DNA of 35,952 nt from Acidobacteriota bacterium (GTDB lineage: Bacteria > Acidobacteriota > Terriglobia > Bryobacterales > Bryobacteraceae): NCBI GenBank assembly GCA_016871115.1, contig VFZP01000012.1, positions 1 to 35,952 of the forward strand. Direction: 5' to 3'. This document shows, one piece after another, positions 19,974-30,644 of the stretch (positions within the stretch are counted from its first letter, which is position 1; each line of letters opens with the position of its first letter). The translations under genes and the position numbers were made by a program. The notes under the pieces are model-generated. The model was given only the letters and a program-made list of their open reading frames with translations, was not told the origin of the DNA and did no database searches.

Positions 19974-20830
19974 TGTTGACGGTCCGCCAGGCGCTCGATC
20001 AGGGCGCGCGGATTCTGGAAGACGGCGCGGTGGGTGCCGCGCGGCTCACCTCGGAAGTGCTCTTGTGCCATGCGCTGGGCGGCGGGCGGGATCGTTCGGA
20101 TCTCTACGCGCACGGCGATGACGAGTTGTCCGAGCTCACCTGGATTCACTTTGGCCGCTACCTGCATGAGCGTTTGCAGGGGAAGCCCACGCAGTACATC
20201 ACGAAGGTGCAGGAGTGGTACGGGCGTGAGTTTCGCGTCTCGCCGGCGGTGCTGATTCCGCGGCCGGAGACAGAGCATGTGATCGAAGTAGCGCTGGCAC
20301 GGGTGCCGCGTACGGGGCGCGCGATCGACATCGGTTGCGGGTCAGGGGCGATTGGCGTGACGTGGCAGCTTGAGACCGGCATGCCCACGGTGCTGGCCGA
20401 TCTTTCGACGGACGCGCTCGCGGTGGCTGCCGGAAACGCGCGGGCGTTAGGCGCGCAGGTGACAGGCGCGGTGGCGTCGGATCTGGCTGCGGCGTTCGGT
20501 GAGGCGCAGTTTGACGTGGTCTTGTCGAATCCTCCGTATATCCCTGACCCCGAGCGCGAGCATCTGCAACGCGAAGTGCGTGACTTTGAGCCTGCGCTGG
20601 CATTGTTCGGTGGGCCGACTGGAGTTGAGATCTATGCCCGGCTGCTGGCGGGCGCGTCGCGGATTCTGAAGCCCGGCGGGTGGATCGTGATGGAGATCGG
20701 CTACCAGGCGCAGCCGCGGATTCTGGAAATGTTGCACGCTGGCCCGTGGCGCGAAGCAGAGACGCAGGCGGATCTGGCGGGGTGGCCGCGGGTTATCTCG
20801 GCACAGTTGTGGCCGAACCGCGCGGAGTGA
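19973..20830 (+). CDS. prmC: Release factor glutamine methyltransferase
   Basis: TPR-start overlap TAATG with prfA; VLIPRPETEHVIE...AIDIGCGSGAIGV...DVVLSNPPYIPD. Confidence 0.96.
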   Translation: MLTVRQALDQGARILEDGAVGAARLTSEVLLCHALGGGRDRSDLYAHGDDELSELTWIHFGRYLHERLQGKPTQYITKVQEWYGREFRVSPAVLIPRPETEHVIEVALARVPRTGRAIDIGCGSGAIGVTWQLETGMPTVLADLSTDALAVAAGNARALGAQVTGAVASDLAAAFGEAQFDVVLSNPPYIPDPEREHLQREVRDFEPALALFGGPTGVEIYARLLAGASRILKPGGWIVMEIGYQAQPRILEMLHAGPWREAETQADLAGWPRVISAQLWPNRAE

Positions 20831-20854
20831 CACACAGAAAGGGGGGCACGATAA

Positions 20855-21367
20855 ATGCGCCTGACGCAGTTGCATTGGGTAGAAGGGCCGTGGCCTGGAC
20901 GCCTTGCCTTGTCGGCGCGTCCGCGGGGCGGTGAGTGGTTGGCTGACGAAGCGGCTTGCTGGCGCCAGGCTGGCGTTGGCGCGGTGATGTCGCTCCTGAC
21001 CGCAGACGAAGAAGCCGAACTGAATCTGGTTGCCGAAGCGGATCAGGTTCGTGCTCATGCGATGCAGTTTCTGCGTTTCCCGATTCGCGACCGCGATGTG
21101 CCTGACGCCGTAGCACCCTTCACCGATGCGCTCGACCGCCTGGAAGCGCAATTGGTGGCGGGGCGCAATGTGGTCTTGCATTGCCGTCAGGGTGCGGGGC
21201 GCACGGGCATGGTGGCGGTTTGCCTGTTGGTCCGGCAGGGGTTTTCTCCGGAAGATGCGGTGCGTATCGTGAGCGAAGCGCGCGGCGTACCCGTGCCGGA
21301 AACGGAACGGCAATCTCGATGGATCGCTGACTTCGCGCGTCACCTCTCCTTTGCGCACCATGGGTGA
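20855..21367 (+). CDS. Dual-specificity protein phosphatase-like protein
   Basis: HCRQGAGRTGMVAVCLL (HCX5R signature). Confidence 0.85.
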   Translation: MRLTQLHWVEGPWPGRLALSARPRGGEWLADEAACWRQAGVGAVMSLLTADEEAELNLVAEADQVRAHAMQFLRFPIRDRDVPDAVAPFTDALDRLEAQLVAGRNVVLHCRQGAGRTGMVAVCLLVRQGFSPEDAVRIVSEARGVPVPETERQSRWIADFARHLSFAHHG

Positions 21368-21438
21368 GCGTCCGCCTTTGAAGCCTTTGAAGCCGCGCAT
21401 GCCGACGTGGCTTTAGCTGCATTCGGCGTCTGTGTAGG

Positions 21439-21472
21439 GCGAGCTTCAGCTCGCGGCGGACTTGAGTCCGCC
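21439..21472. repeat. Twin-hairpin REP-like element
   Basis: GCGAGCT-TC-AGCTCGC (21439-21454) directly followed by GGCGGACT-TG-AGTCCGCC (21455-21472). Confidence 0.7.
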
Positions 21473-21612
21473 CCTTCCGCCCGTGCACGAATGCTCAAAA
21501 GGCGGGACTTGCCCAATGGGTATCTGGAGAGCCAGCGGCTAACCGCATATGCCATATCGGCGAAGGTTAGCAGAAAACGCGCCGCGATTCGCGCCATACT
21601 ATCGAGAGGGCC

Positions 21613-22851
21613 ATGGCGACCGCGCGCACGATCTTTCATCTCGACATGGACGCCTTCTTTGTGTCCGTGGAAGAGCTGTTCGATCCTTCGCTTAAGGGCA
21701 AACCCGTAGTCGTGGGCGGGCGGCCGAATCAGCGCGGTGTTGTCTCGGCGGCTTCCTACGCCGCGCGGAAGTTCGGTGTGCATTCGGCGATGCCGTTACG
21801 CACTGCCTATCAACTCTGCCCTCACGCCATCTTCGTGGATGGGCATCCGGACCGGTATCGTGAATTGTCCGGTCGCGTGCGCGAGGTGCTCGATTCGTTC
21901 AGCCCGTCGGTCTCGATGGCGTCAATCGACGAAGCGTACCTTGACGTCACAGGCACCGAGCGGTTGTACGGCCCGCCGCTCGCCGCTGCGCAAAAGCTGC
22001 ATGAGCGCATCAAGGAACGCACGCAACTGAACTGCTCGATCGGCATCGCCGCCTCGCGGCTGGTAGCAAAAGTTTCCTCGGACCAGGCCAAGCCGAACGG
22101 CGTGTTGTGGGTGATGCCGGGCCTAGAGGCGCAATTCCTCGCGCCGCTTGAAGTACGGCGGATTCCGGGCGTCGGCAAGGTGATGGAGAAGAATCTTCAT
22201 GCCATGGGCATCCGCAAGGTGGGTGATCTGGTGGCGCTCGATGTGAAGTTCTTGGAAGAAAAGTTCGGCAAGTGGGGACTGGCGCTCGCGGGTAAATCGA
22301 TAGGAGCGGACGCGGGTGGATGGTTCGATAGCGAGGTGGGTGCGTCGGAGGATCCCAAGTCGATCAGCCATGAACACACCTACGGTGAGGACACGAAGGA
22401 CCGCAACCAACTCGATGCTTCGATCGCGCAGCTCACCGAGATGGTGGCGCGCCGGCTGCGTGAGCACGGGCTGTGGACGCGCACCGTGCAGTTGAAGCTA
22501 CGCTACACCGACTTCTCCACTTTCACGCGCGCGCACACGCTCGATCACGCCACGCAGATGGACACCGATATTCTGGCCCAGATTCGCGCGTTGTTCGCGC
22601 GGCATTGGACGGGCAAGCCGATTCGTCTGCTCGGTGTGCAGGCCGGCAATCTCACGCGCGATGAGGGTCAGTTGAGCCTGCTCGGGCAGGAAAAATCAGA
22701 CCGTTGGCGGCGTGCGTTGGGGGCGGCCGATGCCATGCGGGACCGGTATGGCGACGGCAGCGTGGGGCTGGCGGCGAGCCTCAAGGGCAAGTTCCGCGAG
22801 CGCGTGCATGAGGCTACGCCCGTGCGGCGGAATTCGAAAAAGCCGGATTGA
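21613..22851 (+). CDS. dinB: DNA polymerase IV (Y-family)
   Basis: ARTIFHLDMDAFFVSVEELFDPSLKGKPVVVGG...SIDEAYLDVTGTERLYG...CSIGIAASRLVAKVSSDQAKPNG. Confidence 0.97.
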   Translation: MATARTIFHLDMDAFFVSVEELFDPSLKGKPVVVGGRPNQRGVVSAASYAARKFGVHSAMPLRTAYQLCPHAIFVDGHPDRYRELSGRVREVLDSFSPSVSMASIDEAYLDVTGTERLYGPPLAAAQKLHERIKERTQLNCSIGIAASRLVAKVSSDQAKPNGVLWVMPGLEAQFLAPLEVRRIPGVGKVMEKNLHAMGIRKVGDLVALDVKFLEEKFGKWGLALAGKSIGADAGGWFDSEVGASEDPKSISHEHTYGEDTKDRNQLDASIAQLTEMVARRLREHGLWTRTVQLKLRYTDFSTFTRAHTLDHATQMDTDILAQIRALFARHWTGKPIRLLGVQAGNLTRDEGQLSLLGQEKSDRWRRALGAADAMRDRYGDGSVGLAASLKGKFRERVHEATPVRRNSKKPD

Positions 22852-24078
22852 TCAGGAGCGCCTCGCGCGCAGCCACGCCAAGTCCCAGAACAGCCAGAGC
22901 GCGATAGCCGAAACCAGCACGGGCCACGCGCCCACTTGAAACGCGATGTCGTAGGAGCCGGTACGGTCGATATGCGCGCCAAGCGGCTGCTGAAGGCTGG
23001 ACGGCACGATCCAGGCGAAAAACGAAAGCAGTCCCGTCACCAGTCCCATGTGTTCGCGCGAGAGTTCCTGTGTGAGCGACTAGTAGCAGGGAAACACGCC
23101 GAGCGTGCCCGCGGCCGTCATGAGCAGGACCAGCCTCGCCGCGCCGGACATCTCCGCGCGGGCCAGTGCCGGCAGAAGCGCGGACGGCACGATGAGCAAT
23201 GCACACACCGTGAATACCCAGCGCCGTGCGTTCAGCACGGATTGCCCGGCACGTGAGTGCAGCCAAACCGTGGCCGCGCCCGCGGCGAGGCAGCCGGCGT
23301 CGTTTATCAGGTAGTAGACCGGCAGAATGCGGCTGAGCACCTCGCTTTCGCTGAACGCCAGACCCGACTTGTCTTGCAGCGCGAGCGGCAGCCAGACACG
23401 ATAGAGTGCGATGGTTCCGTTGATGCAGGAGACCCCCAGCGCGAGCAGCCAGAAACGGTGATCGGCCAGCAGCGACCCGATTGACGCGGCCTCGCGGTGC
23501 CCGGCTGGCACTGGCGCGGAGAGATCGTGTCCGCGCATTGTCCACAGTCACGCCACGACCCACAGCAAGCCGATGCCGCCGATCCAGAAGAACGGCCGCC
23601 GCCAACTCCCCGGCTGCGGCGTGAGCATCGCGGCGACGATCAGCGGAGTGACGATCGCGCCGATGGCGGTGCCGCTTTGCAGAATGCTGTTGCCGAGCGC
23701 TCGGTCCGCGGGGGCGAGCAGTGCCTGCGTGGTGCGCAGCGCGCAGGGCCAGTGGCCGGATTCAAACAAGCCCAGGAGCGCGCGGCACCACGGCAAGCTG
23801 CTGGCGTCGGCAAAGCCCGTGAGGAATCCCATCAACGACCATAACGAAAGCACCAGCGGATAGAGCCAGCGCACGCTAAATCGATCCGCCAGCGCGCCGA
23901 ACAAAATGGCGCTGACGGCGAACGCATAGCCGAAGTACTGTTCCACCTGCCCGTAGCCGGCCTTGGTGAGATGGAGTTCCTCAATGACGCGCCGCGAGCC
24001 GCTGGCGAGCGTCATGCGGTCCATGTAGTTGATGGTGCTGGCCAGGAGCAACAGCCCTCAGACCCACCATTTCGTCAT
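22852..24078 (-). pseudogene. MFS transporter interrupted by three in-frame stops (TGA 24058-24060, TGA 23548-23550, TAG 23080-23082)
   Basis: Same frame throughout: MTKWWV*GLLLLASTINYMDRMTLASGSRR...GIGLLWVVA*LWTMRGHDL...LGVFPCY*SLTQELSREHMGLVTGLLSFF...; start overlaps the upstream creatininase stop as ATGA. Confidence 0.85.
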
Positions 24079-24830
24079 AGCCAGCGGCTCGCGTCCCACT
24101 GCGTCATCGCGTCGATCATCGGTGCCACACCGGCGGCAAAGCTGGCAAACAGGTGCTCGCCCTTTTCCGCGGTGGCGTGTTGCGGCGAGCCGATGTGGCC
24201 TTTCACCGTGCGGTCTTTGGTGATCCAGGCGCGATAGGCAGGGTCGAAGCCGTAGTCGAAAGTGACCGATTCGAGCGTCGAGATGTCGCCGACGACGAGG
24301 TGCGGCGCGAGCCGCAGGATCATCGACGTTTCCCACTCGCAGGCGTGGCCCATCTCCGTTTGCACGTAGCCGTCGCGCGTTTCGTGGGGCTTGGCGAGGT
24401 CCCAATACGTGGTGAACAGTAGCAGCAGGTCTGTACGCGCGCGGTACTTTTGACGGAGTTCAAACAGCGCCTGTTTGGCCGGCGTGTTGTTGCCGCCGTG
24501 GCCGTTTAAGAACAGGAGCCGCGTGAAGCCGTGCATCAGAAAGTTCTCGGCGAGATCGTGCAGCAAGTCGAGATAGACACGTGGCGAGGCCGAGACGGTG
24601 CCGGGAAAATCCGTGTGGTGATGCGAGTTGCCCATCCACTGGAGCGGCGCGAACAAGGCGCGCGCACCCAACGTGGTGTCGGCCCGGCGGACCACTTCTT
24701 CCAGCAACATCGCATCAGTGGAAACGGGCAAATGATGGCCGTGCTGTTCGACGGCGGCGATGGGAATGACCACCGGGAGAGTACGGTCTAGTTGTTGAAC
24801 GGCGATCCAGGTGAGGTGCGAAAGTTGCAT
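24075..24830 (-). CDS. Creatininase family protein
   Basis: EQHGHHLPVSTDAML, FLNGHGGNN, MGHACEWETSM metal-site motifs. Confidence 0.9.
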   Translation of the reverse strand: MQLSHLTWIAVQQLDRTLPVVIPIAAVEQHGHHLPVSTDAMLLEEVVRRADTTLGARALFAPLQWMGNSHHHTDFPGTVSASPRVYLDLLHDLAENFLMHGFTRLLFLNGHGGNNTPAKQALFELRQKYRARTDLLLLFTTYWDLAKPHETRDGYVQTEMGHACEWETSMILRLAPHLVVGDISTLESVTFDYGFDPAYRAWITKDRTVKGHIGSPQHATAEKGEHLFASFAAGVAPMIDAMTQWDASRWL

Positions 24831-24847
24831 GGCGGCTCCGGTCGGCT

Positions 24848-25408
24848 ATGCTACCAGACATGTTGCGAATCATTCCAGCGGCACTGCCGCTTTTGCTGGC
24901 CGGTGCTGCGTCAGCGCAGATGACCAAGACAGAAATCGTGAAGCCCACGACACCGAAAGATGACGCGAAGGCGAACAGCCCGGAGGTGCCCGAGGTCTAC
25001 GCGGTCTCGGGCGAATTCAAACGCGTGGTGGTGCTGCGCTTCAAGTACGAAGCGGACCTGTTGGCGGGCATGGAAAAGATGGTGAAGCAGCATAAGATCA
25101 GGAATGCCGTGATCCTTAGCGGCATTGGCTCGGTGCGCAACTATCACATCCACTCGGTGAGCAACCGGACGTTTCCATCGAAGAACATCTTCTTCAAAGA
25201 TCCCACTGCGCCGGCCGACATCATCAGCATCAACGGCTATGTGATCGACGGGCGGCTCCATCCGCACCTGACGCTTACCACGGGCGAGCATGCGTTCGGG
25301 GGGCACCTGGAGCCGGGTACCAACGTCTTCACGTTCGCCATCGTCACGCTGGGTGTATTCGGCGATGACGTCGACCTCAGCAAGGTGGACGACAAGACGT
25401 ACCGCTGA
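24848..25408 (+). CDS. PPC/DUF296-domain protein with N-terminal signal peptide
   Basis: MLRIIPAALPLLLAGAASAQ signal; VVLRFKYEADLLAGMEKMVKQHKIRNAVILSGIGSVRNYHIH...GYVIDGRLHPHLTLTTGEHAFGGHLEPGTNVFTFAIVTL. Confidence 0.85.
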   Translation: MLPDMLRIIPAALPLLLAGAASAQMTKTEIVKPTTPKDDAKANSPEVPEVYAVSGEFKRVVVLRFKYEADLLAGMEKMVKQHKIRNAVILSGIGSVRNYHIHSVSNRTFPSKNIFFKDPTAPADIISINGYVIDGRLHPHLTLTTGEHAFGGHLEPGTNVFTFAIVTLGVFGDDVDLSKVDDKTYR

Positions 25409-25427
25409 GCAACGATGGGCCTCGCCG

Positions 25428-26828
<1,401 letters not shown>

Positions 26829-26832
26829 GGGG

Positions 26833-29277
26833 TCAATCCAGATAGATGAATTCGTTGGCGCCGAGGAGCGCTTGGCCGAGGTCGGCATAAACGCGCAGAC
26901 GGCGCTCGGCTTCGGGCTGCGCGGCGTAGAAGGCTCTCTGCTTTTCGATGAAGGTGAGGAATCGGTCCAGTTCCTTGGCTGTTGGCGCGCGGGCGAGCGC
27001 CATACGGACAGCGCGTTCGATGCGAGCGCCGTCATCGTTTTCGTTCGAGTCCAGAATGCGGCGCGCGAAGTGTTCGGCTTGCGCGGTAATGAATTCGCTG
27101 TTCATCAACGCAAGCGCCTGCGTGGCGGAGGTGGTGGTGACGCGGCGCGAGCAGTTCACTTCCATCACCGGTGCGTCAAAAGCGTTGAGTAGGCTCTGCG
27201 GCGTGTTTCGGCGCACCAGTTGATAGATGGTGCGGCGGCCGGGAGCGGCGTCGTTGTCGGGCACTACTTCGCCGGAAGGCTTGGTGGTGGTTCGCACCGG
27301 TTCGCCAAACATTGTGACGTCCAGACGGCCCGCGACGCGGAGAATTCCGTCGCGCACGCTCTCGGCTTCGAGTCGCTGCGGCGTCATGCGCCACAGGAAT
27401 TTGTTCGCGACGTCCTTGGCGAGCGCGTCTGGCCGGGCGGCGGCCGATTGGCGATAGGTGGAGGACATCGCGATGGTCTTGTGCAGCTTCTTCAAGCTCC
27501 ATCCGCCGTCGACGAATTGCATGGCAAGCCAATCGAGCAGCTCCGGATGCGAGGGGGCCGCGCCAGACTTGCCGAAGTTGTCGAGCGACGCGACGAGGCC
27601 GCTCCCGAAGTGCCCAGCCCACACGCGGTTCACGATCACTCGCGCCGTCAATGGATGATCGGGCTGCGTGAGCCAGTCGGCGAGCGCCGTGCGGCGGCCT
27701 GTGGTCTTGGCATCTTTCGCCACCGCTGGTACCGCGAAGGGCCTGGCCGTGGGCGCCAGCACGGCAGGCACACCGGGCGCGACAGTCTGGCCAGGACTGA
27801 GCGGATCGCCGCGCTGCAAGAGGTACGTGGGTGGCGGCGCGGCGTCGATGTCGTTGATCATGCGGATGGTGGGGAGTTGGATCAGGCGAGTTTCGGTTTC
27901 CTTCAACTCCTTGTTCGCTGAGTCCAGCTTGGCGGCGTAGTCCGCGGATGCTTCGCGAAGTTCTGCGTCGGTGGCTTTGTCGCGTTTGGGATGCGCGGCG
28001 CGGGCCTGCTCGCGGCGGGCGTTCATCAACTCGCGCAGCGCCTTGGCCACTGCTTCGAGCGGCTTGTTGTTCTCTTCGGCGCGAGCCTGCTCTGCTTTTG
28101 TTGCGTCCACCACGATGCGGCGATACGTGGGCAGCACCGCGCCGGTGGGGCGGATAGCGCTGGCGAGCACGGCCTGCAGCGAGTAGTAGTCCCGCTGCGT
28201 GATGGGCTCGTACTTGTGATCGTGGCAGCGCGCGCACTGCATGGTGAGGCCGAGGAATGTGGAAGCCACGATCTGCTCGGTGTCGAACAGCGTACGCCAT
28301 TGGTACTCGGCAAAGTCTTTGGGGAGGAAATCATCGCGCGTGGCATCGACGGCGGTGCGGAGGAATCCGGTAGCCTCGAGTTGATCGGCCACGTCTCGCG
28401 GGAGGCCGTCGTGCTTCCAATACTCCGAGAGTTCGTCGCCGGCGAGTTGCTCGCGCACGAAGCGGTCAAACGGCTTATCATTGTTGAAGGCGCGGATTAC
28501 GTAGTCGCGGTAACGCCAGGCGTTGGGGCGGATGACGTCGGCATCGAGCACGCCTTCTGAGTCGGCGTAACCCGCGGTGTCGAGCCAGTGGCGGGCCCAG
28601 CGCTCCCCGTAGCGCGGGCTGGCGAGCAGCCGGTCCACGGCGCGCTCATAGGCGCCCGGTAGTGCGTCCTTCAAGAACGCGTCGAGTTCTTCGGGTGTGG
28701 GCGGCAGGCCGGTAAGATCGTACGCCACGCGCCGGTAGAGCGTCTCTGGCGCGGCGTCGCCATTCATGGCGAGTCCGTTCTTTTCAAGCGCCGCCAGCAC
28801 GAATGCATCGACGGGCGAGCGCACCCGATCCTGCGCGCGCACACGCGGCACGGCCGGGCGGCGCGGCGGCTTGAACGACCAGTGCAGCTTGTCTTTCTCC
28901 GTGATGTGGCTGGTGGGCGGTTGTGCATAGGGACTCGCTGCCGGCGCGCCCACTTCAATCCACCGACGCAAGAGTTCGATCTCAGCGTCTTCCAGTTTGG
29001 GCCCGCCGGGCGGCATCTGCCCGGAGCGGATGCGGAAGAAGAGCAGGCTTCGGTCCGGCTCGCCCGCCATGAAACCCGCGCCCGCCGCGCCGCCTTTCAG
29101 CAGCGACGCACGCGTGCGCACATCGAGGCCGCCTTGCGGTGCAGAGCCCGCGTGGCACTTTGCGCAATTGGCCTCGAGAATCGGCAGAATGTCCTTTTCA
29201 AACTGTGGCATCGCGGCTGGCGCGGCCCACACCGCCGTAGCCGAGGCAAATCCGCACAGGAGCCCGCGAAAAGTCAT
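26833..29277 (-). CDS. PSCyt1/PSCyt2/PSD1 (DUF1549/DUF1553) protein with c-type heme motif
   Basis: ILEANCAKCHAGSAPQGGLDVR (CxxCH), YDLTGLPPTPEELDAFLKD, TMQCARCHDHKYEPITQRDYYSL, NRVWAGHFGSGLVASLDNFG. Confidence 0.95.
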   Translation of the reverse strand: MTFRGLLCGFASATAVWAAPAAMPQFEKDILPILEANCAKCHAGSAPQGGLDVRTRASLLKGGAAGAGFMAGEPDRSLLFFRIRSGQMPPGGPKLEDAEIELLRRWIEVGAPAASPYAQPPTSHITEKDKLHWSFKPPRRPAVPRVRAQDRVRSPVDAFVLAALEKNGLAMNGDAAPETLYRRVAYDLTGLPPTPEELDAFLKDALPGAYERAVDRLLASPRYGERWARHWLDTAGYADSEGVLDADVIRPNAWRYRDYVIRAFNNDKPFDRFVREQLAGDELSEYWKHDGLPRDVADQLEATGFLRTAVDATRDDFLPKDFAEYQWRTLFDTEQIVASTFLGLTMQCARCHDHKYEPITQRDYYSLQAVLASAIRPTGAVLPTYRRIVVDATKAEQARAEENNKPLEAVAKALRELMNARREQARAAHPKRDKATDAELREASADYAAKLDSANKELKETETRLIQLPTIRMINDIDAAPPPTYLLQRGDPLSPGQTVAPGVPAVLAPTARPFAVPAVAKDAKTTGRRTALADWLTQPDHPLTARVIVNRVWAGHFGSGLVASLDNFGKSGAAPSHPELLDWLAMQFVDGGWSLKKLHKTIAMSSTYRQSAAARPDALAKDVANKFLWRMTPQRLEAESVRDGILRVAGRLDVTMFGEPVRTTTKPSGEVVPDNDAAPGRRTIYQLVRRNTPQSLLNAFDAPVMEVNCSRRVTTTSATQALALMNSEFITAQAEHFARRILDSNENDDGARIERAVRMALARAPTAKELDRFLTFIEKQRAFYAAQPEAERRLRVYADLGQALLGANEFIYLD

Positions 29278-29312
29278 TCGCAGACTTTATATCATATCGA
29301 CGCGGCGCGCTG

Positions 29313-29318
29313 TATAAT
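29313..29318 (+). promoter_or_regulatory. Candidate -10 box (TATAAT) for the beta-helix gene
   Basis: TATAAT ends 6 nt before ATG 29325; no convincing -35 hexamer. Confidence 0.4.
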
Positions 29319-29324
29319 GCCCAT

Positions 29325-30644
29325 ATGTTGCATCGGCGTTCCCTGCTTGCGATGCCTCTGGCTGCCTCCGCGGTTGCCGCGGAAAACGATGGACGTCCGC
29401 CGGTGACGAATCCGCGCGCCACCTCGAGCGATACCGTCGAGCCGGACTGGAAGGAGCGGCTCACGATCACGGTTGGCCCCCAAGGCGATATCGCGGGCAC
29501 GAATGAGAAGGCGATCCAGGCCGCCGTTGACTCGGTGGCGCGCTGGGGCGGTGGCACCGTGCGCATTCTGCCTGGTACCTATCGCTTCCGCAATGCCGTG
29601 CACCTGCAGAGCAATGTGCGGATCATGGGCAGTGGACTCGAGACTATCATCATCAAAGAGCCCTCGGTGAGTACCGCCCTCGCGCAGGACTCTGACTGGT
29701 ACGACCAGGAGATCACGCTCGCCGACGCGCGCGGCTTTCAGATTGGCGATGGCATTTGCCTGCGCGGGAAGGACGCCGACGGCAAAGGGAACGTGGTCAT
29801 CAAACGCACGCTGGTAGCGCGCAGCGGCAACCGCTTCAAGCTGGACCGCGCACTCCGCGAGAACCTTTGGCTCCCCGGCACTCCGAAGGCTGCCACGCTG
29901 TTTCCGCTCTTCAGCGGCGAGAACCTGCACAATCTGCGCATCGAGAACATCGCGCTCGACGGCAACAAGGCGAACAACGAAGAACTGGACGGCAACTACG
30001 CCGGTTGCATTTTTCTGCAGGACTGTCGGCAGATTCGCATCGCAGGCGTGACGGCGCGTAACTACCGGGGCGACGGCGTAAGCTGGCAGATTTGCCATGA
30101 CGTAACGGTGGAGAACTGCCACAGTCACGACAACACGGGTCTGGGCCTCCATCCCGGTTCCGGCTCACAGCGGCCGCTGATCCGCGCCAACCGGCTCGAA
30201 CGGAACGACCAAGGTTTGTTTTTCTGCTGGGGCGTGAAGTTCGGGCTCGCTGAGAAGAACGTGATCAACGGCAACCGGCGCTTTGGCATCTCGATCGGTC
30301 ACCGAGACACGGACAATCTGATCCGCGATAACCACATTCATGCGAGCGGCGAAGTGGGGATCCTGTTCCGCAAGGAACGCGGCTTGGCCTACAATGCACA
30401 CCGCAATCGCGTGGAGAACAACCGCATCGTCGATCTGGGGAAAGAGTTCGGCGTGGGCATCGATATTCAAGGCCAGACGGGGCAAGTGCAGATCCGCAAC
30501 AACGAGATCCGCCACACTTCGGCGCCGTTAAAGCGCGTCGGCGTGCGCATTGGCGCCGAGGCGGGGGAAGTGACTCTCGCGGCGAACCGCATCGAAGGGT
30601 TTTTGCAACCGGTGCGAGACCTGCGCCCAGTCAAGGCCGGTTAG
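29325..30644 (+). CDS. Exported right-handed parallel beta-helix repeat protein
   Basis: MLHRRSLLAMPLAASAVAAEN signal; AIQAAVDSVARWGGGTVRILPGTYRF; repeated IRIAGVTARNYRGDGVSWQICHDVTVENCHSHDNTGLGLH coils. Confidence 0.88.
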   Translation: MLHRRSLLAMPLAASAVAAENDGRPPVTNPRATSSDTVEPDWKERLTITVGPQGDIAGTNEKAIQAAVDSVARWGGGTVRILPGTYRFRNAVHLQSNVRIMGSGLETIIIKEPSVSTALAQDSDWYDQEITLADARGFQIGDGICLRGKDADGKGNVVIKRTLVARSGNRFKLDRALRENLWLPGTPKAATLFPLFSGENLHNLRIENIALDGNKANNEELDGNYAGCIFLQDCRQIRIAGVTARNYRGDGVSWQICHDVTVENCHSHDNTGLGLHPGSGSQRPLIRANRLERNDQGLFFCWGVKFGLAEKNVINGNRRFGISIGHRDTDNLIRDNHIHASGEVGILFRKERGLAYNAHRNRVENNRIVDLGKEFGVGIDIQGQTGQVQIRNNEIRHTSAPLKRVGVRIGAEAGEVTLAANRIEGFLQPVRDLRPVKAG

